Of a stretch of 64,000 nt of DNA, positions 38,708 through 49,702 are shown in pieces. A program made the translations under genes and the position numbers. Positions within the stretch are counted from its first letter, which is position 1. Every line of letters starts with the position of its first letter. This stretch comes from Circinella minor (Eukaryota; Mucoromycota; Mucoromycetes; Mucorales; Lichtheimiaceae). Location: NCBI GenBank assembly GCA_016758965.1, contig JAEPRB010000186.1, forward strand, positions 16,085 through 80,084, read 5' to 3'. The notes beneath the pieces were generated by a model. It did not search any database. It was not told where the DNA came from and saw nothing but the letters and a program-made list of their open reading frames with translations.

Positions 38708-40219
38708 ATGAATGGTGAGGGCGAGGCATCATTAACAATAGCATTGGACAATCATTTGCACTTCCAAGAATCATATACCCTACGACATGATATTCCTCCC
38801 ATGATACAACAACACCAACGAACGTTAGTGACGTCAACAACAATACCCGAAGAGGACGAAGAAGAAGAAGTAGAAGTAGAAGAAGAACATAACGAACGAG
38901 AAAAAAGGGAAGACTATGACTATGTTGGGAAAGAAGAGGATAATCTTGTAGATATTGCCAATCGAGCGTTTATGTTAACTTGTAAAAAGTTTTCAAAACA
39001 AAGCTATCCTGAGTTTCGACGACGTCAAGCATATTCATTTCTTGAAACATGGTATTTACATAGCATGTATAGTAAATCTCAACAAATATTATTAGGAATT
39101 GCACAAGCAAAACCCGTTGTACTTTTATCAGGAGATGATTTCATGTTTACTCCACAATTGGTTCAACAACAACATTTTGATCGTATGCAACAACAACAGC
39201 TTGATTATTGGCATGACGATGATTATGATGATGAAATGATGGACGACGATGATTATGATGATGAAGAGGATGAAGATGTTTTGATAGTTCAAACCAATTC
39301 AAGATTACCGACAACGTCGACAACAACAGGAACAACTAGTAGGATGATGATAGATGAAAATATGTGGATGGGTAGTAGTCGACATCATCAACAAGACGGA
39401 CAAGTGGATGACGATGATAGCCACACGGTTCACGAAACCATTCAAGATACGAGTGATAATAACAGGGAAATACAACAAGAATTACATGAAGAACAAATTG
39501 AACAGGTGAATGAACAGGAAGAAGAAACGGAGTATGCTGCGTTATCACCCGAAGTAGTTCATTGGTATCGATCAGCTCAATTTCATCATAGACGACCTTC
39601 TACTATTATGGAAGTTGATGAAGAAGAAGAAGAAGAAGAAGAAGAAGAAAGAAGTGAAGAAAAACAAGTGATAGCAGAAACTACCATAACTACTATTATA
39701 CCGACTGCCACAATAACTAGTACAACGACGGTGACCGTAGCAGCAGATGAATATCAATCTTTGGCAGATATCATTACATCATCACCATACCAACAACAAC
39801 AAGAAACTGTCATTACCATACCATCAATAACACAGGATGATAATGAGGAACGAATAAATACAGTATATGGAACAACCGTTACAAGAAGAATAAAAACAAC
39901 TTCAGATGAACAAAATAATCGTGTGGTAATACGAAATTATTTTGACACCTATCACGTATCTACCCGAATTGTGGACACAACTTGGCTCGTGCTTGAGACT
40001 GCTGATACATTGACACAAGACAAACAAAGTGTTCCTATTCGACAGTTTACGCGTTACATGTTTAGCATATGGCGAGTATTTTTTCTATGTGTTGAATCTA
40101 TATTATCTGATGTTGGTGGGCTATTTACAAAATCATCAAAGTTAACATCATTTTATCCATCTACCGCTACTAATTCTACTACTACTATTACTACTACTAA
40201 TGCTTCCTTACTGGTTTGA
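38708..40219 (+). CDS. Acidic, Thr/Gln-rich orphan protein
   Basis: Intronless frame of 503 residues from the ATG at 38708 (MNGEGEASLTIALD). A longer frame extends upstream, but it runs through C- and T-homopolymers that look like leader sequence. Three acidic clusters (residues about 57-80, 175-195, and a Glu run near 305-315) alternate with Gln/Thr-rich linkers. Two parts look ordered: residues about 92-145 (LVDIANRAFMLTCKKF, YPEFRRRQAYSFLETWY) and the C-terminal end (VIRNYFDTYHVSTRIVDTTW, RYMFSIWRVFFLCVESILSD), possibly helical or membrane-associated. I do not recognise a family. It starts only 283 bp after the RdRP stop on the same strand. Function unknown. Confidence 0.65.
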   Translation: MNGEGEASLTIALDNHLHFQESYTLRHDIPPMIQQHQRTLVTSTTIPEEDEEEEVEVEEEHNEREKREDYDYVGKEEDNLVDIANRAFMLTCKKFSKQSYPEFRRRQAYSFLETWYLHSMYSKSQQILLGIAQAKPVVLLSGDDFMFTPQLVQQQHFDRMQQQQLDYWHDDDYDDEMMDDDDYDDEEDEDVLIVQTNSRLPTTSTTTGTTSRMMIDENMWMGSSRHHQQDGQVDDDDSHTVHETIQDTSDNNREIQQELHEEQIEQVNEQEEETEYAALSPEVVHWYRSAQFHHRRPSTIMEVDEEEEEEEEEERSEEKQVIAETTITTIIPTATITSTTTVTVAADEYQSLADIITSSPYQQQQETVITIPSITQDDNEERINTVYGTTVTRRIKTTSDEQNNRVVIRNYFDTYHVSTRIVDTTWLVLETADTLTQDKQSVPIRQFTRYMFSIWRVFFLCVESILSDVGGLFTKSSKLTSFYPSTATNSTTTITTTNASLLV

Positions 40220-40682
40220 AACACCAACATACAAACAAAAAAAGTTTTTCTCTCTCTATTATATATATAGTTTTCTTTTTTACATTACATTACATTATAT
40301 TATATATTTTTATACATATAGTTTAACTCTATCTGTCATCCACATTTATTATTGTATAGTTTTATTTTTATTTTTATCTTTTTTTTTTCGTATTTCAAGC
40401 AAGCATATATATTATGCTTTGTGGTTTTCCTGTATTGTGTAATTGTTTAAAAAAGATTCAGGTTTAATACCCTTTTATTTAATCTTCTGTCTTTGTTGTC
40501 AATTAATTTCTGGCATATCCCCTGATTATTATAGTTTATAGTTTGCTTTTAATAATGTTTATGAACAAGGGGTAAGGGGAGGGGGAGAGTGCGGGAGTGA
40601 TGAAGGGGAAAATACTTTAAGATATTACTCTATTGACTAAAAAATTGATCGATTGTATGGCCATCCGAAATCAACGGCGGCC
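40220..40682. other. 3' flank of the acidic orphan gene
   Basis: T-rich 3' UTR-like sequence with TA runs at 40260-40305, and a G-rich patch at 40569-40608 that marks the border of the transposon-rich region. No gene seen. Confidence 0.5.
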
Positions 40683-40950
40683 GACTTCCAATTCCTCACA
40701 ACTCAAGCAGTAAAATCCGGGTTTCAAATGTTTTTAAAGAAAAGGAAAGCAATGGAACATACACATGTATATTTAATAACAAGAATTTCTTGAGAAATCA
40801 CACACAGAAATGTATAGGTACATATGTAGCCATGTGATAGTCATTTATAGCATTTATTTCATAGTCTTAAACACATAGCAAAAACATGATTTTAATGCTA
40901 CAAGGAAAAAAACAGGGGTGCGCGTGTCTGTGGTCGAAATATGTCGCTAT
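40683..40950 (-). mobile_element. Truncated copy of the 350-bp MITE-like element
   Basis: Closely matches, in inverted orientation, the element at 44241-44520 over its whole length; for example GACTTCCAATTCCTCACAAC here against GACTTCCAAATTCCTCACAAC on the other strand there, and TCAAGAATTTC-type blocks throughout. It retains one terminal inverted repeat (about 40913-40950, CGTGTCTGTGGTCGAAATATG) and has lost the other end, where the match stops at 40683. Confidence 0.75.
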
Positions 40951-41269
40951 ACAAATAGGATAATTCTGCCTGCTGTGCGGTTTTTTTTTTGTTTTAACCG
41001 TGCAATTTTTTTCAATTGCAGATGTACAGCGATGACAGCCAAACTCATCTCTTCTCTGCTTAAGTGGACCAAAAAGCTATAAACTTTGGAAGCTTAAGAA
41101 TTTCTTTTTTCTTTATTAAAATTGAAAAAGTAAACCATGGTTTTTGTTCTTTCGATATCAAAAAGCACGATTCTTAGATTACATTATTGAAATACAAGTG
41201 CATAAAAAATCCTTAGCCATTTAAAAAATCAAAAACGTTTGGCTATTTAAGATGGAATGCACCATATGC

Positions 41270-41765
41270 CACTGTGCAAAATTCCATCCTTGAAAAATTA
41301 ACTTTCAAGGGTGAACAAAGGATGATCGGATGTTTAAATATTTTCAAGAGTCAATCCTTGAATTTCATCCTTTGATCCTTGAACGAGAACCAGAGAAATT
41401 TTAGTTGCCGCTTTCAAGAGTGAATCCTTGAATCTCATCCTTTGATCCTTTAACTAGACCCAGAGAATATTTTCCTAATACCTCAAAAATCATACAACAA
41501 TGCTATAAAATGACACATTTAATAAAGCATGTTAAACTATAACAAAATAAATAAATATATAAAGAAAAAAGCATATGATCTTTTTATTGTATTTTATTTT
41601 ATTTCCACAAAAAAACTTCAGCTATTGCTTTTCAAAGGATTCATCCTTGAATCTAATCCTTTGATCCTTTAAACTTTTTAAAAATAAATTCGGTCGGTAT
41701 TTTAAATCCCTATAACCTGTTCTAGCAGTTGATCCCTGAATTCAAGGATGAAATAGTGCACAGTG
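41270..41765. mobile_element. MITE-like element with 25-bp terminal inverted repeats
   Basis: The ends are CACTGTGCAAAATTCC... (41270-41294) and its inverted partner ...GAAATAGTGCACAGTG (41741-41765), matching at 22 of 25 positions by eye. Inside are at least three copies of a motif of about 45-60 bp containing AATCCTTGAAT(C/T)TCATCC then TTTGATCCTT, at 41343, 41412 and 41630, plus inverted CTTGAA/TTCAAG words. No coding capacity, as expected for a non-autonomous DNA transposon. Flanking duplication is not clear. Confidence 0.7.
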
Positions 41766-42179
41766 ATGTGAGTATGAAATAATGTGTAGGATAGAGAGAG
41801 AGGAACAGAGAGAAATAATGATATAACAGTGTGCGTGGTGATTTTTGACCAACAAAGAATTTCTTTGTTCATCATTTCCATGGTGTATAGTATATCATAT
41901 AGAACGTCTTCATTTTTAAAAGCATGTTGTGATATCGATTCAGTGGGAAAGGTAGTATTAGAACCATTACTTGTTGTGTTTGTTGATGAAAAATGAAAAA
42001 CTGGTTTATCATGATGAGCTTAATGGTTGTTGTTGTAAGTGAACATTATAATAATAATGAATTGGCGGGGAATTTAAACCAAAGTATAATTGCATTAATT
42101 TTGGTAAATGATGTTATTTCGTTTGTTTCTGCTGTTGTTGACCTAGACATACTACTTTTTTATGTATTGAAAAGATTAC

Positions 42180-43891
42180 TGATCATTTTCAAGGGTTCGT
42201 ATTGCATCAGATAATTTTGGAATGCATGACCCAGTGATGTAACTACTGCGAATAGACATTCTCTTTTTGTTTCGAAGGAATTCGAAGCACAAATTGGCAT
42301 TATCTGAAAGCATCCGCTACATCCATTGTATAGATTTTAAATGATTAGCTATGTTATAGAAAGACGCAGACACATTGTAAAACCATAAAAAAGAGACCAA
42401 AATCGTAAAGGTATCAAACGGTAAATTTTTGGGCTATTTGAGATCCATGACAAATAGCGTGCATCTGAAACCTGCTGCAAGATTTTTTTTCGTTATGAAT
42501 TTGATCTACGTGATTGCCCCATTTAATATACTGAGATGTGATTTTATGTTTGTACTTGATTACTTTTAACTTTGGGGAATCCTTGCAAACGTAAAATTAC
42601 ATTTTACTCAAACTTTAGGAAAACCCCCAATAGCCTACCTTCAATAAGAAGACCTGAAACAGTTATTTTAGAATCGTCTACACCGTCATGAACCATTTAG
42701 TCAATCGAATTCTTCATTTGTAAACCAAGTTTTATCAAGTTCGGTCTGCTTCCTGTTCGAACTTTATGAAGAGGCTTGATTTCAGTCATTAGGAGACACT
42801 GTACTGGCATGGCTCCGCATTCATAATTCATTGAAAGATCTGGAAACACATAGCTCTTATTATGATTTTTGTCTGTTTCTTTGCGGGGTGCTTTACCATC
42901 TGTTCTGAATATGCATAAAGAATATTCCTTGAAAAAAAAAGGATAATCACTATGTCATTATTCATTTTAATATTTTATCCAATTCTTGTCAACAAATGGG
43001 TTTCCTTGAAGAATGGAAGCGTCAACGGGTATACACTTGGTATTGAAAAGTGCTCTCCAATTTAACCGTTTTTTTTGGCTGATCCTGAAGAAAATGTCGA
43101 TATATTAAAATCAACGAATATGGGTATAAGTACGTATATATATTTCAAGCAAATGAATAAATTCTTGATATATAACGGTCTTAAATTGGATAAATGGTAA
43201 CGTACATATTACTCGGATCAGATCTTTATATGCATTCTTCAAATTTTTCAGTACGATTCACAAGTGTATTGATAATTGATAAGAATTTCTTTATAATTTT
43301 TTTTTTTTAGGTTTTTTTGACAAAGGTTGAATGGGATATTAACCGCTTGCCAGGTGGCTCGATCAAACTCATATACTAATGAGCAGTCTGTATAAACACA
43401 ATTCAGGTCACGGAATAAAAAAATACCATTAAGAGAACTAGAGGTATATTTAGTCAAGTCAATATATAATAAAACATCCTGTTGCTAGTTAGAGGTCCAG
43501 TTACTTACAGCTCTTCTTGGTAGGTGTCTGGCATTTGTTTCTCTCCCTTTTTAAATGTTTCTTCTCTGAATTTGAGCAGGAGTTCAGAAACCATTACTCC
43601 ATTGGCTTCCTACTATAAAAATAAGTATTACCATCCACTACATTCTTGGAAATAAATTGAACATACCTTCTCAAATTCAGGATCCAATGTTATGTCGGGC
43701 ACCGTGTTTTCAGAAAGGTAGATGGTTGACCTTTTTCGCTAATTGAATAATAGCAAATAGACATTTGGATATACTTAATTAGTATGTGGTCGCAACGTTG
43801 TTTATTACAGTTTACATACACGTTTAGTTGTACGTTCTCTACTGCTTACGGTTCTTAATAGACCGATCCAGATCGAATTGACACCATTTCG
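42180..43891 (-). pseudogene. Decayed multi-exon gene, possibly a Mucoromycota-specific multicopy family
   Basis: On the minus strand several separated blocks read as protein and are joined by plausible introns. 43891-43820: GVNSIWIGLLRTVSSRERTTKR. 43738-43667: RKRSTIYLSENTVPDI to EFEK. 43609-43509: EANGVMVSELLLKFREE to MPDTYQEEL. 43430-43300: an uncertain block (FLFRDLNCVYTDCSLVYEFD). 42900-42600: YVFPDLSMNYECGAMPVQ, MTEIKPLHKVRTGSRPNLIK, LGLQMKNSID, stop, MVHDGVDDSKITVSGLLIEG. The clean GTATGT/GTAAGT donors and the in-frame stop in the last block suggest a former gene now broken. The order 'TEIKP...LIKLGLQMK...GLLIEG' resembles uncharacterised multicopy proteins I associate with Mucorales, but I cannot name the family. 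The 5' end is cut off at a palindromic repeat cluster. Confidence 0.45.
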
Positions 43892-43995
43892 AATCCGATC
43901 CGTTTTAAAAAGGATCGGATTGCCCACGGATTAGAAAATTGCAATCCGAATCCGTTCCGTAGAAATCCGAATCGGATCCGTAATTTGGGGAAGCA
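43862..43995. repeat. Cluster of GATCCG/CGGATC words with a perfect hairpin
   Basis: AATCCGATCC (43892-43901) is followed after a 10-nt spacer by its exact complement GGATCGGATT (43912-43921). The next 70 bp contain further ATCCGAATCC, CGGATT and CGGATCCG words. The block sits at the broken 5' end of the decayed gene. Confidence 0.8.
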
Positions 43996-44240
43996 AAAGA
44001 AAAAAAAAACAATTGCAAGAAAATCTATGCTATTTACAGCATGTCACAATATTTTAAAAGATTGTATAGGGTAGTCATTTGAGATCGTTTGAGAAAAGGA
44101 AAGCATTAGTAACAGAAAATGTAATTTTTTTTTTTACATTTTCGTTTCAACAACATAAGAAAAAAAAAGTTATAGTAAAAAAAAAAAAAGAGTAATGGGT
44201 AAAAGAAAGTATTATTTAAAAAAAGTTGGTGAAAAAAAAA

Positions 44241-44590
44241 ATTATGCGTCATATATCTTCGACAGACACCGACACGTCTGGTTTTTTTTCCCTTGTAGCA
44301 TCAAAATCATGCTTTCTACTATGTGTTCAATACCATGAAATAAATAAATGTTTTTTAAGTGACTATCACATGGATATGTATGTATGTATGCATTTCTGCG
44401 TGTGATCTCTCAAGAAATTCTTGTCATTAAGTATATATGTGTATGTTCCATTACTTTCCTTTTCTTTAAAGACAATTGAAGCCCGTATTTTACTGCTTTA
44501 GTTGTGAGGAATTTGGAAGTCGGATACAAGGAAACAAAAAAAAAAAAAAACAGACGTATGCGTGTCTATGGAAGAAATATGACGCATAAT
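44241..44590. mobile_element. 350-bp MITE-like element with 40-bp terminal inverted repeats
   Basis: The termini are ATTATGCGTCATATATCTTC... (44241-44280) and the inverted ...GAAGAAATATGACGCATAAT (44551-44590), agreeing at 34 of 40 positions by eye. No open frame inside. A truncated, inverted copy lies 3.3 kb upstream at 40683-40950, so this is a dispersed family. Probably a non-autonomous DNA transposon; the superfamily is unknown and no target duplication is evident. Confidence 0.85.
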
Positions 44591-44973
44591 TATATAAATA
44601 TATATATATACATAAATCGCTGTTGTAATTATCATGTAAGTTAACTAACAACTTAATACTAATAATAATTAAAATGCCAATGTATCACCCCATTTACGTT
44701 TAACCCAATCCTTTCTTGTAAGGTAGGACAAAACGGGGTCCATCTTTATTCAAAAACTCGAGAAAATCACCCGATTTTTTTGGTTGCCCATTACAAAAAT
44801 ATTGAATATCCGACCGGGAATAAGCAAAAAAGGACTGCATGACACAAAAGGGATCTCTCTCTTTATAAAAACGTTTTGTAAACAAAAATAAAAATAAAAA
44901 TAAAACAAAAAGACATCCCTTCTTTCTTTCTCTTTTTCTTTTTCAATTCAGGTACAATAAAGTGGAAAATAAA

Positions 44974-46575
44974 ATGACAATCGATACAGCAACGACGAAT
45001 AATACCACCCATTCCAACAATAATAATAGTAGTAACAATGAATCGTCTACTCCAAAACAAATTGATTTCTTAATTGTCGGTGCTGGCCCTGTGGGTTTAT
45101 TGGCTGCTAATTTGATTATACAAGCTGGTTTTTCTGTTCGTATTTTTGGTAAGTGAATATTTTACTCATATATCGTTGATCGAATTGACTCATATACATA
45201 CATTGATATATATATGTGTGTGTGTGTATGAATAATAACATGGGATGAATCATTATTGTATATATTTGATAGATGTGGAATATGAACCAAACCATTGGGG
45301 ACGTGGTGATTGGATTCATGGTCGTACCTTGGAACTATTGGAACGTGCAGGATTAGCTGAGGAATTATTAAGTACAGGTGTAAAAGTGGATCAAATTACA
45401 TCTTATATGAATGGTGAATTACAATCCAGTATTCCTTTTGTACCCGATGAAGTGGAATCAAAGCATCAGTAAGTGAATCATATATCTATTTTGGGAAATG
45501 GTGGAAAAATAAAATCCAGGGTATGTGGAGGAGAAATGGATGCAAGTAATAAATGCCATGTATATTTATATATATATACTCATCGTATCAAAAAATTTGC
45601 ACATATAGATATCTTTTATGTGTCGGTCAACATATCACAGAAAGTAGTCTTCAATCTAGTTTAACCAATCAAGATGTTGAAGTAGAACGACCTGCCACTG
45701 TAATTAATATTGTTCAAGGACCTGATGCTGAATATCCTATACGAACTACTGTCATGCATTTACGTGATGAAGCTAGAACAGAACAAGTTGACTGTAAATA
45801 TTTATTAGGATGTGATGGTGCTCATAGTGATATTCGTCAACAACTCGGAATCCAGACCGAGGGCGAGACCACAGAAACGCATGCGGGTGTGATTGATGCT
45901 TTAGTTCGGACTAACTTTAATGCTGGTCGAAAAGATGTCTGGTAAATATTTATATTGACTTTCTTTTTGATTTTCCGAATACAGGATCACCCCCTCCCCA
46001 TAAACCCGAACAATTCAAAAAAAAAATACACACATAAACAAATAAAAGTTGAATGATATTCTAATTATAAAATATTATAATATATTACATAGTATGTTAC
46101 AAAATGATGTGGCAAAAACGATTAGTTTATTTCCACGCGAGAATGGGTTAACTCGGATATTTGTACATTTTGATGAAAAAGAATTGGAAATGAGAAAGGA
46201 ACAATATAATCGTAACAAGATTCAATTGGAAGATATTCAAAGAGAAGCAAAAAGAGCATTACTTCCAAATCGACTTGAATTTTTGGGTATTTTATATTGG
46301 TCAGTTTATGTTGTCGGGCAAAGACTAGCTACCGAAATGGATGCTATGAAACAACGTGTTTTCCTTTGTGGTGATGCTGCTCATTGTCAAAGCCCTACAT
46401 TAGGTCAAGGTGTAAATACAGGTTTTGGTGATGTTTTTAACTTGGTAAGTTTTTTTATAATCAAATACTTTTTCCTTGTGTTTGTTTGTAAATGTGTTGT
46501 ATTATGTTTTTTCTTTTTATATATGTATGTACGTTATGTGTAACAGAAAATGGAAGAAACTGACATTCAATCCTT

Positions 46576-46607
<32 letters not shown>

Positions 46608-47339
46608 AATATTTATAAGGTTTGGAAATTATGTATGGTGGAACGAAATGTGATTAAACGTGATGTTTTATCTACTTATACAGCTGAGCGAAGACCTGTA
46701 GCACAACAAGTTCTTGCAGTGGATAAAGTAGCTGCAAAAGCAGCAGCGGGTCATCGGTCATCCAAGGAATACTGTAGTATTGTAGAAGAGCATCGAGCAT
46801 TTACTACAGGTTTTGGTATTCAATATGGTCAAAATAAAAATAATAATGATAATAATCCATTGTTATTACCATCCAAAGAAGCTAAAGTACAAACAGGTAT
46901 GCGTGCACCTAATTTCAAGGTATTCCATTATGCCACAGGTCGTAAAACTCGATTATTTGAAAAAGTACATGGAGATTGGTTAGCATTCAATATGTTGGTA
47001 TTGGCAGATGATTTGATCAAATCACGTGAAGCAGTAGAATCTTTATTGGATTGGAAACATCCTGCTCTTTCAACACAAATTGTTATTACAACAACTCCAG
47101 CTGATAAAATTGAACAAGAAGAAAATTTATCAACTACTATGAAAGATCGTATCATGTTGGATAAATTGAATCGTGCTCAAGTTCATGCTGCCTATCGTAA
47201 TAATACAAATACAAACAATGATGATGTACAAGCTGTAGTAGTAAGACCTGATGGATATATTGGTGCCATTATAAGTGGATCTACTGCTGATGAACTTGTT
47301 GGTGGTGTTAAAAAATATTTTGAAGGATTCACCGTTTAA
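44974..47339 (+). CDS. FAD-dependent monooxygenase, phenol 2-monooxygenase type
   Basis: Five exons, 44974-45148, 45273-45468, 45609-45941, 46093-46444 and 46620-47339, giving 591 residues. It belongs to the class A flavoprotein hydroxylases (PheA/TfdB, phenol hydroxylase) that use NADPH and O2 to hydroxylate aromatic rings. Seen: the dinucleotide fold IDFLIVGAGPVGLLAANLI with GAGPVG at 36-41, the post-fold WGRGDWIHGRTLELLERAG, the DG-type motif LLGCDGAHSDIRQQLG, and the second FAD motif FLCGDAAHCQSPTLGQGVNT with GD at 328-329. The C-terminal third (GMRAPNF ... VVVRPDGYIGAI) is the thioredoxin-like domain of phenol hydroxylases. An Asn/Ser-rich N-terminus of about 27 residues precedes the fold. 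The true start is the ATG at 44974, not the upstream GTG. Natural substrate is not deducible. Confidence 0.92.
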
Positions 47340-48108
47340 ATCCTATTATTTTTTTTTATGAATATATATATAATATAGAAATCCTCAAAAAAAAAAGTTT
47401 AGAATATACAGTTCTCTTTCCCCTCTCCCCGTTTTTCTTTTTTTTTTTTTGTTTGTTTTCTTTTCTTTTTTTTTTTATACGTATGCATATCTGTTTGCTT
47501 CTTTTCTTTTTTTGTTCTGTATACCAAATCATCCCATTTATAAGATACATTATTATTTCATTATAAAAATAAAAAACAATACTGTACAACTCTCTTTTCT
47601 TTCTAAATGGAAATTTTTTCTTTTGAACATAAACAATATTATATATGAAATGTAATATAATTATGCATGAACCATCATTCACATCAAATTAATAATAATA
47701 GACTATAAGTTGACAACTCTTTATCACATATTTGTTTTTTTTTCTAACCAGCCAATTCCGAAAATATACAATAATTTGATACGTAACTATATATAAAAGA
47801 GAATGAATAAAATAATATTGAATATTTATCTGTACATCATCTCTTGTTTTCTTCTTTTTATATATAAAATCAATCCATTAAATCCACAGTAGCAAAAAAA
47901 AAAAAATATTTACAAGTAAAGAAAAGATGGGTATACTTGATGTTAAAACAATCATATAAAGCCATAAAAAAAAGGGTGTTGTGAAGGGGATGTATAATAT
48001 GTATTAATCAGTCAATAAAACTTAAAGAAAAATAAAAAATTTGTATGGAATCAATGAGAGCAAAAGGGTATGATATGATATATAGTTGAGTGTGTATTTT
48101 GGTAATGT
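47340..48108. other. Convergent intergenic region
   Basis: Space between the convergent monooxygenase and RING-CH genes, with T-rich and A-rich 3' UTR-like sequence and several AATAAA-type signals (47560-47580, 47800-47820). Open frames on both strands are low complexity. No gene seen. Confidence 0.55.
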
Positions 48109-49340
48109 TTATCGAGTTGTCGAAGGTATTTGATGAAATCGATTCATTAATAAATATAAAATCGAGATACAAAATGAAATATAAATGATAAAATAAGGAG
48201 ACCATAAACTAAAATAAATTTGTCCAAAAAAACTTGACCTCCAACATTCCCAATTTACGATCTATTGTTATAATAAAATATGTTAGTATAAAAGAGTTTT
48301 ATTCCATCTATCTCCATTCATTTATATAATTACCGGAAGATAAATATGATCAGGACGACCTAATGGTGCTTCAGAATTACCATCAATTTCGGTACCAGAT
48401 ATTTTACGAATTTCTGTACATCGAATGGATACTGTACCAAAAGATAATAAGAATAAAATTCCTATTGTATATAATCCATATCGTATTCTTTTAAAATATT
48501 CTATAAATAATATATATATATACCATACAATCAATTAATCTTTCTTTTTCTCTTTCTTCTATTAAAATTGTTTTTTTTTTTTTTTTTACTTTTTATACCT
48601 GATTGTTTCTTTGAAGACGATGTTGATGACGATAAAACTGGAAGAGTAAATAATGGAGGAGGAGAAAGAAGATGAGATGATGATGCTGATTCAGTAGTAT
48701 CCACACTATTATAATGCTGATCATTATTTGGTTGTAATGTAGAAGTAGGTGAAAAAGTAAATTCATGTAAACAAGTACTACATTTTTGTGTTGTTGGATT
48801 GATTGATGTTAACCAAGAATTTAAACATTTATCATGTACGTTACCACTGTCATTGTTGTTATTGTTATGAAGTAAAAATAAATTGTTACTGTTATTATTA
48901 TTATTATCAGGTATATCATGAAATTCTTGATGAGGTGATGGTGGAAATAATGAATGATGATGATGAGAAATAGAAGAAGAAGAAGAAGTAGAGGGTATTT
49001 GTGGTGATGATGGTTGAAGATAATAATGATTATTTACATACATACTACCACGACATTGACATGGTCTGATAAAATGTCCATTTTCTTGATCTTCTGTAAC
49101 ACCATAACAAATTCTACAAACTGGATCCACTGAATCATCATACATAAATGCTCCTTGTCGTATAAGTGGAGGTGTATCTTGTAATGGTTGTTGTTCATTA
49201 GGATCCAAGTGTCGACGGAGGTTCGCATGATTTATATTACTTCCGTTTATGCTGAATACTGTTGACTGTCGTTGTGAAGCAGAAGGAAATGGTATTGCAG
49301 AAGAAGTTGAAGCAGCATATATATTACGTCGATTCTTCAT
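48109..49340 (-). CDS. Membrane RING-CH (MARCH-type) E3 ubiquitin ligase
   Basis: Four minus-strand exons, 49340-49042, 48846-48599, 48500-48334 and 48261-48109, giving 288 residues. The C4HC3 RING-CH finger has C75, C78, C94, C96, H104, C107, C122 and C125, spacing C-x2-C-x15-C-x-C-x7-H-x2-C-x14-C-x2-C, which is canonical only when the intron 49041-48847 is removed. Trp111 in LNSWL is the conserved E2-contact position. A Ser-rich spacer leads to two hydrophobic segments, YGLYTIGILFLLSFGTVSI and YFIIYISFCISILYLL, probably membrane helices. It is expected to ubiquitinate membrane proteins from an organelle membrane; which one is unclear. The RING-CH intron is 195 nt with no stop, so its retention would insert 65 residues in the finger. 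Confidence 0.88.
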
Positions 49341-49575
49341 TGCTTGAATTAAAAAAAAACGAAAATGAAAATGAGGGAAACAAGAAGAGTGAGATATTTA
49401 TGACGAATGTTATTTGGTTATTCTTTATCAGTTATCGTTATAGTTGTTAATAGTAATTGTTGTTGTCAATCTTTAATTGTGAGTAATGTAGTATTATTAT
49501 TATTCTTTAATTGACAAATAATTCAATAAAAGGAGGAATGTATAAAATGTTTAAGGAAAAAAAAAAATGGAAGAC

Positions 49576-49613
<38 letters not shown>

Positions 49614-49670
49614 GAATGCAATATAAAAGAAAAGAAAAGAAAAAAATATATCGCATTTAATCAATAAAAG

Positions 49671-49702
49671 TGCTGCGATTATAATATTTTTCTCTCGCAG
49701 CA
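49671..49702. promoter_or_regulatory. Dyad TGCTGCGA...TCGCAGCA flanked by long A-runs
   Basis: Perfect 8-nt arms at 49671-49678 and 49695-49702, spaced by 16 nt of A/T-rich sequence, about 330 bp upstream of the RING-CH start codon and directly next to the 26-A run. The symmetry fits a dimeric regulator site beside a nucleosome-repelling poly(dA:dT) tract; this is inference. Confidence 0.4.
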
